Shown: positions 41,437 through 51,061, counted from the first letter of the stretch. The stretch: DNA of 64,000 bases from Clostridium swellfunianum (GCF_023656515.1 NZ_JAMOFV010000006.1:2419957-2483956), one strand, 5' to 3'. Numbers and translations: made by a program. The notes: generated by a model not told the origin, from the letters alone.

Positions 41437-41488
41437 TAATTATTTTCACATTAGTATTTATTTTAAGAAAATTTGTTTCACGAGCAAC

Positions 41489-41522
41489 AAAAAAGTAGAA
41501 GTGAGATTCTCACTTCTACTTT
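41489..41522 (-). terminator. Terminator of glmU-prs
   Basis: AAAGTAGAAGTGAGA and its complement are separated by one base and followed by TTTTTTGTTGC on the minus strand, 12 bp after prs. It isolates the housekeeping operon from the salvage island. Confidence 0.92.
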
Positions 41523-41533
41523 ATCTTTATATA

Positions 41534-42493
41534 TTATTCTTCAAATAATTTACTTACTGAAATATCTTCGTAAATTCTTCTAATAGCATCCGCAAATACC
41601 GGAGCTACTGAAAGGAATTTAAACTTGTCAATCATTTTACTTTCTGGAAGCGCTATAGTGTTAAGCATTATAAGTTCCTCAATAGCTGAAGCTTGAATTC
41701 TTTCTATAGCTGGTCCTGATAAAACTGCATGTGTGCAGCAAGCATAAACTTCCTTAGCACCCATATCTGAAAGTGCATTTGCACCATTGCAGATTGTTCC
41801 TGCTGTGTCTATAACATCATCTATAAGTATAACTATTTTATCTCTAACGTCTCCAATAACATTCATTATTTCAGAAACGTTGGCTTTTGGTCTTCTCTTG
41901 TCTATAATTGCTATTGGAGCGTGAAGCTTATCTGCAAGCTTTCTTGCTCTAGTAACACTTCCAAGGTCAGGAGAAACAACAACTACGTCTTCCCTTTCTG
42001 CAAAACCCTTGCTTATAAAGTATTTTGCAAGAATAGGCACGCCAAGAAGATGATCAACAGGAATGTTGAAGTATCCCTGAATTTGCGGAGCATGTAAATC
42101 CATTGTCAAAACTCTGTCTGCTCCAGCTGCAGCTATCATATCAGCAACAAGCTTAGCTGTAATTGGATCTCTTGCCTTTGCCTTTCTGTCTTGTCTAGCA
42201 TAACCATAATATGGCATAACAGCAGTTATTCTTCCTGCTGATGCCCTCTTAAAGGCATCAATCATTATTAATAGTTCCATAAGGTTATCATTTACTGGAG
42301 CATTTGTTGATTGAACAACGAAAACGTCAGCGCCTCTAACTGTCTCATTGATATTAACAGCAATTTCTCCGTCACTGAATCTTCCAACCTCTGATGCACC
42401 TACTGGCACTCCTAAAATATCTGCCATTTCTTTAGCTAGTTCTGGGTTCGAATTAGCTGTGAAAATTTTTATTCCCTTGCCATGTGTTATCAT
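41534..42493 (-). CDS. prs: Ribose-phosphate pyrophosphokinase
   Basis: The 319-aa PRPP synthetase makes PRPP from ribose-5-phosphate and ATP. The flexible-loop [11 protein letters not shown] and the PRPP loop [18 protein letters not shown] are clear, with the N-terminal [15 protein letters not shown]. It follows glmU by 25 bp, as in B. subtilis (gcaD-prs). AGGAGG precedes ATG. PRPP feeds the nearby purine salvage (xpt) and is the signal for PurR, encoded 2 kb upstream. Confidence 0.97.
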   Translation of the reverse strand: MITHGKGIKIFTANSNPELAKEMADILGVPVGASEVGRFSDGEIAVNINETVRGADVFVVQSTNAPVNDNLMELLIMIDAFKRASAGRITAVMPYYGYARQDRKAKARDPITAKLVADMIAAAGADRVLTMDLHAPQIQGYFNIPVDHLLGVPILAKYFISKGFAEREDVVVVSPDLGSVTRARKLADKLHAPIAIIDKRRPKANVSEIMNVIGDVRDKIVILIDDVIDTAGTICNGANALSDMGAKEVYACCTHAVLSGPAIERIQASAIEELIMLNTIALPESKMIDKFKFLSVAPVFADAIRRIYEDISVSKLFEE

Positions 42494-42518
42494 AAGTTAT
42501 TTTCCTCCTATTTTTTGA

Positions 42519-43889
42519 CTATTTCTTTAGTCCTTTTTTTTCAACCCATCCTTCAATATTGACCTGCTTAGCTCTTGCCACAGCTAAAGCTCCTTCTGGG
42601 ACTTCGTTGGTTATTGTTGATCCAGCAGCAGTATAAGCATTTGGCTTAACTTCAACTGGAGAAACTAAGTTTGTATTACAGCCTATAAAGGCATTGTCAC
42701 CAATAATTGTCTTATGCTTCTTCTTTCCGTCATAATTAACAACAACAGTACCACATCCAAAGTTGCAGTTCTTGCCAACTTCAGCATCACCTATATAAGT
42801 AAGATGAGAAACCTTTGTATTGTCTCCTATTGTAGACTTTTTAATTTCAACAAAATCACCTATTCTAGCATTCTTGCCTATAACACTTTCTGGTCTTATA
42901 TAGGCAAATGGGCCAACTGTAGTGCCTTCTCCAACCCTGCTGTCTATAACAACTGAGCTTTGAATTTCAACTTCATTTTCTATAATACTGTCAGCTATCC
43001 TTGAATTTGGATAAAGAATACAGTTTTCACCAACAATAGTCTTTCCTTCAAGCATATTATTTGGATACACTATAGTGTCACGTCCAATCTCAACATCACT
43101 TCCAATATAAGTGCTGTTTGGATCAATAATAGTAACACCATTTTCCATGTGCTTTTTATTTATTCTATTTCTCAAAATGCTTTCAGTTTCTGCAAGCTCA
43201 ACTCTTGAGTTTACCCCTATAGTTTCCTCAAAGTCAGTAACCATTGCACCAACCTTAAAACCCTCATTCTTTAAAATTCCTATAACATCAGTTAAGTAAT
43301 ATTCACCTTGAGCGTTATTGTTTGTAAGCTTTTCTAAGCTTCTTAAAAGAGACTCTATATCAAAGCAGTACATACCTGCGTTTATTTCCTGAACCTTATA
43401 TTCTACTTCACTGCAATCCTTAGCTTCAACTATTTTTAAAACTTCACCTTGGGCACTTCTTATAACTCTTCCATAATGAGCAGGATTGTCTATAACAGAA
43501 GTAAGTATAGTAGCCTTAAACTCTCCTTCTTCATGGAAAGCTAAGAACTTATTAACTGTTTCTTCTTTAATAAGAGGGGCATCCCCTGTAAAAATTGCTA
43601 CAACTCCTGTCTTGCCACTTAAGAAGTCTTTAGCAGACATAACTGCATGGCCTGTTCCAAGCTGTTTCTCTTGAAGTGAATAACTTACATTTCTATCTGC
43701 GGTTCCAGCCTTAACCTTTTCTGAACCTTTTCCTACTATTACATTAACATCTTCAATTCCAGCCTTCCTCATGATGTCGATAACATGATTAACCATTTCC
43801 TTACCGCACACTTTGTGAAGTACCTTAGGAGTTTCAGATTTCATTCTTTTTCCTTCACCAGCAGCTAGTATAGCAGCGCATCTATACAT
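42519..43889 (-). CDS. glmU: Bifunctional UDP-GlcNAc synthase GlmU
   Basis: The 456-aa enzyme has an N-terminal uridylyltransferase domain ([18 protein letters not shown], residues 8-25) and a C-terminal left-handed beta-helix of hexapeptide repeats with glucosamine-1-phosphate acetyltransferase activity (about 250-456). It makes UDP-GlcNAc for peptidoglycan. A strong promoter lies upstream. Gene order glmU-prs is conserved in Firmicutes. Its product is the sugar donor that salvage from the adjacent island would help to replenish. Confidence 0.97.
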   Translation of the reverse strand: MYRCAAILAAGEGKRMKSETPKVLHKVCGKEMVNHVIDIMRKAGIEDVNVIVGKGSEKVKAGTADRNVSYSLQEKQLGTGHAVMSAKDFLSGKTGVVAIFTGDAPLIKEETVNKFLAFHEEGEFKATILTSVIDNPAHYGRVIRSAQGEVLKIVEAKDCSEVEYKVQEINAGMYCFDIESLLRSLEKLTNNNAQGEYYLTDVIGILKNEGFKVGAMVTDFEETIGVNSRVELAETESILRNRINKKHMENGVTIIDPNSTYIGSDVEIGRDTIVYPNNMLEGKTIVGENCILYPNSRIADSIIENEVEIQSSVVIDSRVGEGTTVGPFAYIRPESVIGKNARIGDFVEIKKSTIGDNTKVSHLTYIGDAEVGKNCNFGCGTVVVNYDGKKKHKTIIGDNAFIGCNTNLVSPVEVKPNAYTAAGSTITNEVPEGALAVARAKQVNIEGWVEKKGLKK

Positions 43890-44000
43890 AAATACCCTCC
43901 TTAATTATCACACTATGTAGAATTGTTCTTAGCATTTCTGCTTAACTATTATATAAATTGTATATCACATTCTATTATTCATAACAAAATCGCCTCTTAT

Positions 44001-44029
44001 ATTATATTTTATACGTCATTAATTTGCAA
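44001..44029 (-). promoter_or_regulatory. Promoter of glmU-prs
   Basis: TTGCAA, 17 bp, TATAAT on the minus strand, about 110 bp before glmU. Confidence 0.75.
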
Positions 44030-44056
44030 CCTTACAGCGAAATTTGTCAAAAAATA

Positions 44057-44079
44057 AAAAGGAGTCTAAACTCCCTTTT
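44057..44079 (-). terminator. Terminator of spoVG
   Basis: GGGAGT and ACTCC(C) pair around TTAG and are followed by TTTTTATTTTTTG on the minus strand, 3 bp after the stop. Confidence 0.85.
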
Positions 44080-44081
44080 AT

Positions 44082-44363
44082 TTACTCTTCCGAGCTAGTT
44101 ATTTCTTCACTTTTCACTTTTTCATATTCAGCTAGGATAAATTGTTGAATTTTCTCTCTAGTTGAAGTATTAATAGGGTGCGCTATGTCTTTGAATTCTC
44201 CGTCTGGAGTTTTTCTGCTTGGCATAGCAATGAAAAGGCCATTTTGTCCTTCTATAACCTTGATGTCATGAACGACGAACTCGTTGTCAAAAGTTACGGA
44301 AACAATTGCCTTCATCTTTCCCTCTGCAGCAACCTTTCTAACTCTTACATCTGTAATTTGCAT
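44082..44363 (-). CDS. spoVG: Septation/sporulation regulator SpoVG
   Basis: This 93-aa protein is a full-length SpoVG ([11 protein letters not shown]..., then [22 protein letters not shown] and [19 protein letters not shown]). It is a nucleic-acid-binding regulator that affects division and sporulation. The frame can be extended five codons, but GTGGAGGTGG lies at correct spacing before the ATG at 44363. A sigma-H-type promoter lies directly upstream. It sits between purR and glmU as in B. subtilis (where yabJ lies between purR and spoVG; yabJ is absent here). Confidence 0.97.
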   Translation of the reverse strand: MQITDVRVRKVAAEGKMKAIVSVTFDNEFVVHDIKVIEGQNGLFIAMPSRKTPDGEFKDIAHPINTSTREKIQQFILAEYEKVKSEEITSSEE

Positions 44364-44396
44364 AAAAACCACCTCCACGATGCTTATGTCAATATA

Positions 44397-44425
44397 ATAT
44401 TCTCCATATTTTTTATTTTTCCTGC
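44397..44425 (-). promoter_or_regulatory. Sigma-H-type promoter of spoVG
   Basis: The minus strand has AGGAAAA, then GAGAATATT, with 17 bp between AGGA and GAAT, matching the sigma-H consensus (RnAGGAwww, 11-12 bp, RnnGAATww). B. subtilis spoVG is a classic sigma-H gene, so expression early in sporulation is likely. Confidence 0.8.
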
Positions 44426-44464
44426 TTATTTTTCAAAATATTTAATATTTTTTTGAATATTTTA

Positions 44465-45280
44465 CTATTTGAAGTGTCTGGATGGAAATACTATTGCACT
44501 TTCTTCTTCATCTATACCACTAAACTCTACTAGAGAAATGCGCTCCTCTACTAACTTTTTAGTATCTTCAACGTCTTCAACAAGAATTCCTATCCCAACA
44601 AGAGTGCTGTCGAATTCTTTTAAAAGATTAATTATGCCTGTTACAGTACCTCCAGCTTTCATAAAGTCATCTATAAAAATACATTTACTTCCATTTCTTA
44701 AAGCCTTTCTTGACAGTGACATGGTTTGAATTCTTTTACTGGAACCTGTTACATAATTTATACTTACTGTTGTTCCTTCAGTAACCTTATTATCTCTTCT
44801 GACTATAACAAGAGGAACTCCCAGCATGCTTGCCACTTCATAAGCTAATGGAATACCTTTAGTTTCAACAGTAACCACACAGTCCACTGATTTATTGTGA
44901 AATTCGGAAGCTAAGATAATTCCTGCTTTCCTTATTATTTCTGGGTTATACATTATATCTGTCATATATATGAAATTTCCTGGTATTATTCTATCCTTTT
45001 CCCTTAAAACAGAACAAAGCTCATCTATAAAGCTCTTTCTCTCTTCCTTTGAAACCCCGCACACATATCTAACACCACCTGCAGCACCTGCAACAGTATC
45101 TATTCTTCCCATATCAAATTTGTTTAAAGTTTCCTTAACAACAAGTATATCCTCACTAACTGTAGATTTTGCAGCATTAAATTTTTCCGTAAATTCACTT
45201 AAATTTATAACCTTATTTGGATTTTCTATAAGAATCTTTGTAATGGCAGCTATTCTTGTATTTCTGCTGAACTTTTCCAT
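44465..45280 (-). CDS. purR: Purine operon repressor PurR
   Basis: The 271-aa repressor has an N-terminal winged-helix domain (MEKFSRNTRIAAITKILIENPNKVINLSEF, residues 1-70) and a C-terminal phosphoribosyltransferase-like domain with PRPP-binding loop CIFIDDFMKAGGTVTG. It binds PurBox DNA, and PRPP relieves repression. AAAGGGG precedes ATG and is part of repeat family B. A promoter at 45431-45459 would drive it. The xpt-pbuX and prs genes in the same window are functionally linked. Confidence 0.96.
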   Translation of the reverse strand: MEKFSRNTRIAAITKILIENPNKVINLSEFTEKFNAAKSTVSEDILVVKETLNKFDMGRIDTVAGAAGGVRYVCGVSKEERKSFIDELCSVLREKDRIIPGNFIYMTDIMYNPEIIRKAGIILASEFHNKSVDCVVTVETKGIPLAYEVASMLGVPLVIVRRDNKVTEGTTVSINYVTGSSKRIQTMSLSRKALRNGSKCIFIDDFMKAGGTVTGIINLLKEFDSTLVGIGILVEDVEDTKKLVEERISLVEFSGIDEEESAIVFPSRHFK

Positions 45281-45289
45281 AATATTATC

Positions 45290-45381
45290 CCCTTTGTATT
45301 CCTTATTCGTACATAAAGATTATCAATCCTTATGCCCTTTGTATTCCTTATTTGCCCACAAGGCCTGTCAATTCTATTGTT
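45290..45381 (-). repeat. Family B repeat with Shine-Dalgarno, locus 2 (purR leader)
   Basis: On the minus strand AATAAGGAATACAAAGGG occurs at 45290-45307 and 45335-45352 (period 45 bp). Each copy is preceded by a hairpin: CATAAGGATT/AATCTTTATG (45312-45334) for the one next to purR, and a decayed form in the upstream unit (about 45353-45381). The copy nearest purR supplies its ribosome site. Confidence 0.72.
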
Positions 45382-45430
45382 CTTTTAAAATATACGAACT
45401 TTCCAAGCTATAAATGTAGTTATTATTCAT

Positions 45431-45459
45431 ATTGTATTCCATTTCATAAATATTATCAA
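45431..45459 (-). promoter_or_regulatory. Promoter of purR
   Basis: TTGATA, 17 bp, TACAAT on the minus strand. The leader of about 145 nt contains the family B repeat. Confidence 0.65.
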
Positions 45460-45506
45460 TATTTATGTAGGGTCAGGGTGTTTCTTTCAAGGAAATTTGT
45501 ATATAA

Positions 45507-45515
45507 TGATATAAT
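45507..45515 (+). promoter_or_regulatory. Extended -10 promoter candidate for murC
   Basis: TGATATAAT is an extended -10 element. No good -35 is visible. Confidence 0.45.
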
Positions 45516-45633
45516 AGAGTGAAATTTCAATGATATAAAAGGTCTAAATGGTATTTTTATGGTCAGAATACTGGGTTTGAATAATGTCTGCCGAGTAAAC
45601 TGTCCAGTGCAACGAGTGAAAGGAGTTGATACT

Positions 45634-47010
45634 TTGTCATTTGATTTTTTAAAAGATACTCATAAAAAGATACACTTTATTGGTATTGGTGGGATAAGCA
45701 TGAGCGGTCTTGCAGAAATTCTTTTAGAAAACAACTATAGAGTTTCTGGTTCTGATATGAAGGCCTCCAATATAACAGATAAGCTTGAAAAGCAAGGAGC
45801 TGAAGTTTTTATTGGTCATGACGAAAGAAATATAAATGATGTGGACTTAGTAGTTTATACCGCTGCAGTTTCTGAGGATAATCCGGAGCTTCGCAAAGCT
45901 CGGGAGTTAAAGCTTCCTATAATGGATAGAGCAGAGTTTTTAGGTCATATAATGAAGGGACACAAATATAATGTAGCTATTTCAGGAACTCATGGAAAGA
46001 CTACAACTACCTCCATGGTTTCACACATATTCCTTCACGCTAATTTAGATCCTACCATATTGGTAGGTGGAGAACTAGATATAATCGATGGAAATGTTAG
46101 AACAGGCAAAAGTGAGTACTTTATAACAGAAGCTTGTGAATATAAAGCCTCCTTCTTAAAGTTTTTCCCTTATGTTGGAGTTATAACAAATATAGAAGCA
46201 GACCATCTTGATTTTTATAGAAACATAGATCATATTCAAGACACCTTTATTGAATTTACAAAGCTTATTCCAAAGGACGGCTATTTAGTTGCCTATGCTG
46301 ATGATGAGAAAGTTAAAGCTGTTATTACTTCTGCAGAGTGCAATGTAATAACCTATGGAATTAATGCCGGAGAGATTCAGGCCAAGAACATAACCTTTAA
46401 TGATAGAGGCTGTGCAGATTTTGATGTATACAGAAACGGAACAAAGCTGTTTGCTGCAAATTTAAATGTGCCTGGAATACACAATGTACTTAATGGTCTG
46501 GCTAGTATATGTGTTGGCTTAAGCCTCAATGTTCCTAACGCCGATATAATAGAAGGCCTTGCAAATTTCTACGGAACACACAGACGTTTTGAGATAAAAG
46601 GAGTTAAGGATGGAGTTACAGTTGTAGACGATTATGCTCATCATCCAACTGAAATCAAAGCTACTCTTGATGCTTCTAAAAACTTTCCTCACAAGAAGAT
46701 TTATTGCGTGTTCCAGCCTCATACTTATACAAGAACTTTAACTTTATTTGATGATTTTACACGTTGTTTCTCCAATGCTGATGAAATTATCCTGGCAGAC
46801 ATTTATGCTGCAAGAGAGAATTTCACTAAACTTATAAGCTCTGACATGCTTGGGGATAAGATTAGAGAGCTTGGTCAATCCTGTCATAACTTCCACAGCT
46901 TTGAAGAAATTGTTGATTTTCTAAAAGCAAACCTTAAGGATGGAGATCTTCTCTTGACTGTAGGCGCTGGAGATGTTTATAAAATTGGGGAAATGTATTT
47001 AAATTCATAA
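45634..47010 (+). CDS. murC: UDP-N-acetylmuramate-L-alanine ligase
   Basis: This 458-aa Mur ligase adds L-Ala to UDP-MurNAc. The nucleotide-binding [19 protein letters not shown] lies at the N-terminus, with ATP P-loop [11 protein letters not shown] and the ligase motifs YAHHPTEI and FQPHTYTRT. The open frame begins 25 codons earlier with ATG, but that part has no ribosome site. TTG at 45634 (coding for fMet-SFDFLKD) has AAAGGAG 8 nt upstream and gives the normal MurC start, so a TTG start was chosen. It is divergent from purR and ends in a strong terminator. Confidence 0.96.
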   Translation: MSFDFLKDTHKKIHFIGIGGISMSGLAEILLENNYRVSGSDMKASNITDKLEKQGAEVFIGHDERNINDVDLVVYTAAVSEDNPELRKARELKLPIMDRAEFLGHIMKGHKYNVAISGTHGKTTTTSMVSHIFLHANLDPTILVGGELDIIDGNVRTGKSEYFITEACEYKASFLKFFPYVGVITNIEADHLDFYRNIDHIQDTFIEFTKLIPKDGYLVAYADDEKVKAVITSAECNVITYGINAGEIQAKNITFNDRGCADFDVYRNGTKLFAANLNVPGIHNVLNGLASICVGLSLNVPNADIIEGLANFYGTHRRFEIKGVKDGVTVVDDYAHHPTEIKATLDASKNFPHKKIYCVFQPHTYTRTLTLFDDFTRCFSNADEIILADIYAARENFTKLISSDMLGDKIRELGQSCHNFHSFEEIVDFLKANLKDGDLLLTVGAGDVYKIGEMYLNS

Positions 47011-47045
47011 AAAAGGTGTAGGAGCAGCTCCTACACTTTTTTACT
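47011..47045 (+). terminator. Terminator of murC
   Basis: GTGTAGGAG and CTCCTACAC pair around a 3-nt loop and are followed by a T-run, directly after the murC stop. Confidence 0.92.
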
Positions 47046-47207
47046 ATTTAACTTTAAAGTCTGAACATACTTAGAAACTATTTGTGCTGAACCTTTAGCC
47101 TTAAGGCCTTCTACGGTGCTGGTAAATATATTTTTGCTAAGAAAGTTAATCTGCTCTTTTATGTGGTAAAATGTTTTAGTAACGCTAATGAAGGGATTGA
47201 AAATTAT

Positions 47208-47921
47208 ATGATAAATACAATTTTATTTGACCTGGATGGAACACTTCTTCCTATGGATATGAAGGCTTTTGAAAAGTTATATTTTGGAGCTATGGCTGAG
47301 TACTTAAAAGACCTAATCGGACCAAAGGAGCTTGTTAAAAACATATGGGCTTCTACGAATGCGATGATTGCAAATGTTGAGTATAAAACAAACGAAGAAA
47401 TCTTTATGGAAGACTTTAAGACTAGAATAGATGGAGATATAGTTACCTATAAAGAACGCTTTGATAAGTTTTATGATGAAGAATTTATTAAGGCAAAAGC
47501 TGCTGTTTATGAAAGCAAGCTTATGCAGGAAAGCGTAAAGCTTCTAAAAGAAAAAGGTTATAAACTTGTTATAGCAACAAATCCACTATTTCCTCTAAAG
47601 GCTATACATCATAGAATTCGCTGGGCAGGCTTTGAACCATCAGAGTTTCAATACATAACCTGCTACGAGCAAAATCACTACTGCAAGCCTCAATTAAAAT
47701 ACTACGACGAAATTCTAAAAGAAATAGAGAAAACTCCAGAGGAGTGCATGATGGTAGGAAATGATGTGCAGGAAGATTTGATTGCTGGAAAACTTGGACT
47801 AAAGACCTTTTTAATAAAAGATTGCCTGCTTCATAGAACAGAAGATGAAATCGCTGCAGACTATCAAGGAGATTATGAAGGTTTCTATGAATTTGTAAAA
47901 GGACTTCCTTCACTGAAATAG
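47208..47921 (+). CDS. HAD-superfamily hydrolase
   Basis: The 237-aa phosphatase-type protein has HAD motif I FDLDGTLLP (nucleophile Asp8, acid Asp10), a helical cap with CYEQNHYCKP (motif III Lys) and the acidic motif VGNDVQEDL. It probably hydrolyses a small phosphorylated metabolite in the cytoplasm; the substrate is unknown. The frame can be extended 15 codons to a GTG. I chose the ATG at 47208 because it directly opens the conserved HAD sequence, with AAGGGA upstream, though the spacing is slightly long. A convergent permease gene follows. Confidence 0.82.
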   Translation: MINTILFDLDGTLLPMDMKAFEKLYFGAMAEYLKDLIGPKELVKNIWASTNAMIANVEYKTNEEIFMEDFKTRIDGDIVTYKERFDKFYDEEFIKAKAAVYESKLMQESVKLLKEKGYKLVIATNPLFPLKAIHHRIRWAGFEPSEFQYITCYEQNHYCKPQLKYYDEILKEIEKTPEECMMVGNDVQEDLIAGKLGLKTFLIKDCLLHRTEDEIAADYQGDYEGFYEFVKGLPSLK

Positions 47922-47927
47922 GAGCTG

Positions 47928-47995
47928 TTTTGTAAAAAAGTTCTGATATAGTGGGTGGAATTTGACCTGCTACATATCAGCACTTTTTTACAAAA
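47928..47995. terminator. Long bidirectional terminator, HAD gene / permease
   Basis: TTTTGTAAAAAAG with TCTGATATAG pairs with its near-complement on the right (TATCAG, CTTTTTTACAAAA) around a 20-nt centre. It lies between convergent genes and has T-runs in both directions. Confidence 0.85.
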
Positions 47996-48001
47996 TATAA
48001 A

Positions 48002-48538
48002 TTATTGTTTTTCCGCGTTTAAATAAACAGTTCTCAGTTCATCTTTAGTAAGCAGCCACTCCACCAGAAATCCCATCAAGATAATACCTGGCAAATTTAC
48101 TGCAAACCTTACAAATGTAAATTTATATCCGAGTGCTGTAAGCTCAAACATTACAGTTGGTATCTTGGTTACACACCAGGCATTCATAAAAATTATTAAG
48201 TTGCTAAACTTAACTCCTTTTCTTAAAAGTACTGCAGCAAAAGGAAACGCAGCGTACATTGGTCCAGCTGCTAAAGAACCTATAAGTATGGATAACCCAA
48301 TTCCTAAGATTCCAGAGTCCTCCCCCATGTACTTCATCATTCTTTCCCTTGGAACCCAAACATCCATAAGTCCTAACAAAAGCATAATAGGCGGCAATAC
48401 TGAAAGCATCTGCCTAAGACTTGAACCTGCCAAGCTAAAAGTTTTAAAGCCTATATCCTTACTTATCAAAGTAATAATTAAAGTGATAGAGAAAGCTGCA
48501 ATAAAGAAGCTATATCTCTTTACTAGGTTATTAATCAT
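48002..48538 (-). CDS. ArsP-like permease, second half
   Basis: The 178-aa membrane protein has five or six helices and the motif GSLAAGPMYAAFPFAA, equivalent to GSVTLMPTFVAFPTA in the preceding gene. Together they look like the two halves of a YraQ/ArsP-type permease (PF03773-like) expressed as separate proteins. The ATG overlaps the stop of the first half by 4 bp (ATGA), which implies translational coupling. Substrate unknown. Confidence 0.7.
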   Translation of the reverse strand: MINNLVKRYSFFIAAFSITLIITLISKDIGFKTFSLAGSSLRQMLSVLPPIMLLLGLMDVWVPRERMMKYMGEDSGILGIGLSILIGSLAAGPMYAAFPFAAVLLRKGVKFSNLIIFMNAWCVTKIPTVMFELTALGYKFTFVRFAVNLPGIILMGFLVEWLLTKDELRTVYLNAEKQ

Positions 48539-49020
48539 ACGCCACCTACCACCTTTTCTATAACATAAGCTACTATAAACGAAAAAATAAAGGCTATGAA
48601 GTTTCTATAAAAAGCAGCCTTTTTACCAATATATTTCGCTTCAAGTCCGTAAGTAACTACTCCAACCAAAGTCAAAGTTGATACAAGTGCTCCAACCTGC
48701 GCAAAGCCTGCACCGTTTTTTAGCAGCATATCGGCTGTTGGAAAAGCTACAAAGGTAGGCATCAAAGTCACAGAACCAACTACTGCAGCAATAATTACCC
48801 CAATTATTCCAGATTCATTTCCGATAACTTTAGAAATAACCTCTGGCTTTAATACCGCAAGAGTTAATCCAATTATAAAAATTATCCCTAGAAACTGAGG
48901 AAGTACATTTTCAAAAGACTTCCAAGCTTTTTTAAGTGCTTTTTTTGTCTTTCCTTTGTCCTTTATATAAGATAATAAAAGCAGTGCCAGTGCACTGCCG
49001 TAAAGAATTAATGTTGTCAC
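48535..49020 (-). CDS. ArsP-like permease, first half
   Basis: The 161-aa membrane protein has four or five helices. It starts with GTG behind GGAGGG, 7 nt upstream. The GSVTLMPTFVAFPTADMLLKNG segment is a repeat of the second-half motif. The pair is probably a heteromeric permease. No arsenic-resistance gene lies nearby, so an arsenic role is not supported. Confidence 0.68.
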   Translation of the reverse strand: MTTLILYGSALALLLLSYIKDKGKTKKALKKAWKSFENVLPQFLGIIFIIGLTLAVLKPEVISKVIGNESGIIGVIIAAVVGSVTLMPTFVAFPTADMLLKNGAGFAQVGALVSTLTLVGVVTYGLEAKYIGKKAAFYRNFIAFIFSFIVAYVIEKVVGGV

Positions 49021-49099
49021 AAAGCACCCTCCAATAACATAATGCTTAAATTCTTTGTTGTTATTATCAATATATTATTGAAGGAATGATTTTGTGCTT

Positions 49100-50416
49100 T
49101 TAATTTATGCCTACCTTAAAAGCGGCATCATAAAATATTACTGTATTGTTTATCACTGTAAGCTTTTTACTTAACAGAGCCTCGTCATAGACTAATACAG
49201 ACTGTCCATTAATGATTGAGTTCTCATGCTTCATGTACTCTTTTCCGTCTTCATCTCTTAAGTAAAATGGAAAAACGTTCACTGGAGCCTCTGCATCATA
49301 ATAAACGTAAGTTTTACCTTCCTTTTCTTCAACCTTTGCTATAGTTAAAAACTTATTAGAACCAATAGGAATTCTTGTTTTACCTTCTAAATTTAGAGGA
49401 GCTTCAAATTTATTCTCACCTTGATAGTAATTATAAGGTATCAAAGTGAGCCATTTAAAAGACTTTTCATAATTATTCACACTTTGAGTGTATCTTGTAA
49501 GGCCTTTGTCCTCTATAGTAGAACCACCTTCACCCTTTAAAGGTTTTCCTTGATCATCTAGCACTATATAATTGAAGAATAAATTCTGATTGGAACCTGT
49601 GCCTTGAAGATAAATTCTGATTGGAGTAATTACTATGCTTTCCAGCTTAGTATTTGGAAATAAGCTGCTTAAGTCTTTATTAATAGCATACTCTTTAACA
49701 TTTCCCTTTGCTTTTTCACTTTCTACCGTTAAATTAAAGTTCCACTTACCTTCTAATGCTCCTAATTTATCTAAGCTAAGGTCAAGCTCATATTTATTCG
49801 GAATCTTAGAGATTGCTATTTTATTGTTATCAACGGGCTTGCCATTTGGCTGAACGCTATTTGCAGAGATGCTGAAGCTCATAGCACCTGAATATATTTT
49901 TCTATCCTTATCCTTAAATTCTCCATACCAATTATTAAAGAAAAGATTACTCTTTCCCTTAAGTATCCCTTTTACTCCTTTTTCTGATATCAAAGCTTTA
50001 GGATTTAATAAAATATTATCCTTAAACGGCTTTTCGCTTTCTATTGTATAGGAAACTAATAATTCATAGCCGTCATAAATAGCATTGTCAATAGTTACCT
50101 TAACCCCATTGCTTTCCTTAGAAATTCCATAATCAGTAATAATTTTTTCGTAACCGCTTCCTATATTAAAATATTTAAGCACACCTTGTAGAGACTGTAT
50201 ATTCTTAGCATAACTAGGTGCTCCAAAACCAATAACTGCCAAACAGATTAGCGCAGCTGCGATGCGTTTTTTTGTGGTTGTGTCAATAAGTTTATGTCCC
50301 TTTGGTTCTAAAAAGGCTAAGGTTTCATCTACTCTATTTGAAATCATTTTAGGTACTTCTGTATCAAAATTTTTAGCTATATTTTTAACTTCCATATCAA
50401 ATGCTTGTTCGTCCAT
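49100..50416 (-). CDS. DUF4179-type putative anti-sigma factor
   Basis: The 438-aa protein has a cytoplasmic N-terminal portion (about 1-60), one transmembrane helix (about 67-88) and a large extracytoplasmic beta-rich region resembling DUF4179. It overlaps the 3' end of an ECF sigma gene by 20 bp, the usual arrangement for a membrane anti-sigma factor. ATG at 50416 has AGGGAG 8 nt upstream and was preferred to a GTG three codons earlier. The signal sensed is unknown. Confidence 0.82.
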   Translation of the reverse strand: MDEQAFDMEVKNIAKNFDTEVPKMISNRVDETLAFLEPKGHKLIDTTTKKRIAAALICLAVIGFGAPSYAKNIQSLQGVLKYFNIGSGYEKIITDYGISKESNGVKVTIDNAIYDGYELLVSYTIESEKPFKDNILLNPKALISEKGVKGILKGKSNLFFNNWYGEFKDKDRKIYSGAMSFSISANSVQPNGKPVDNNKIAISKIPNKYELDLSLDKLGALEGKWNFNLTVESEKAKGNVKEYAINKDLSSLFPNTKLESIVITPIRIYLQGTGSNQNLFFNYIVLDDQGKPLKGEGGSTIEDKGLTRYTQSVNNYEKSFKWLTLIPYNYYQGENKFEAPLNLEGKTRIPIGSNKFLTIAKVEEKEGKTYVYYDAEAPVNVFPFYLRDEDGKEYMKHENSIINGQSVLVYDEALLSKKLTVINNTVIFYDAAFKVGIN

Positions 50417-50936
50417 AAAGCTCACTCCCTTTTAAATTTGGCTTTAATACCTCCGCTAATTTCTTTCTAGCTCTGGAAAGTCTTGATTTTACCGTACCTT
50501 CGGGAATACTTAGCATTCCCGAAATATCCTTAATAGGCAAATCTTCAAAATAGTATAAGGATGCTACACTTCTTAAATCATTCTCTAAAGTGTTAAGTAG
50601 TTCTTGAACAGAAAGACTATCCTCAATATCATTCACTATTCTTTCAGAAGTGATTTCTTCCATGGGTATAATTCTACCCTTTTGCATATTAGTTTTTTTG
50701 CACTCATTGATTAAGATTCTTATTAACCAGGTTTTAAAAAACTGTGGTTCCTTAAGGCTTTCTATTGCTTTATAGGCTTTTAATATAGTTTCTTGCATTG
50801 CATCAGCACAATCGTTATCAGATTGCAAAATGGCTTTAGACACTCTATACATAGAAGGCTCCAAATACTTAATTAGCTTTGCAAAAGAATCCTTACTGCC
50901 CTTTATAGCTAGTCCAACTTCATATTCAAAATCCAA
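50397..50936 (-). CDS. ECF-type RNA polymerase sigma factor
   Basis: The 179-aa protein has sigma region 2 (about 25-95, with DCADAMQETILKAYKAI) and region 4 (about 125-175, with SLYYFEDLPIKDISGMLSIPEGTVKSRLSRARKKL). Such factors redirect transcription to envelope-stress genes when the membrane anti-sigma releases them. It is in an operon with the DUF4179 gene. I found no reliable ECF-type autoregulated promoter upstream; the -35-like GTGAACC near 51030 is too weak to call. Confidence 0.92.
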   Translation of the reverse strand: MDFEYEVGLAIKGSKDSFAKLIKYLEPSMYRVSKAILQSDNDCADAMQETILKAYKAIESLKEPQFFKTWLIRILINECKKTNMQKGRIIPMEEITSERIVNDIEDSLSVQELLNTLENDLRSVASLYYFEDLPIKDISGMLSIPEGTVKSRLSRARKKLAEVLKPNLKGSELYGRTSI

Positions 50937-51061
50937 GTTGACAGCTCCTTTCTACGGTCATATTTATTTAAACAAATATACTTCGAAGTTTTGTTTACAT
51001 CTATTAGATAAAGCTTAGCATAATTTGGTTCACGCAATATTAATTATTATATATAAAATAC

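Noticed and set aside
45559-45633. 25-codon N-terminal extension of murC
   Set aside because: No ribosome site, and the extra residues do not resemble MurC. The TTG start behind AAAGGAG fits the family.
47046-47207. Open frame on the minus strand between murC and the HAD gene
   Set aside because: About 45 codons without a usable start or ribosome site. It overlaps the murC terminator and is probably chance.
50937-51060. ECF-type autoregulated promoter before the sigma gene
   Set aside because: GTGAACC and GTAAACAAAAC resemble -35 elements, but no matching -10 at correct spacing was found.
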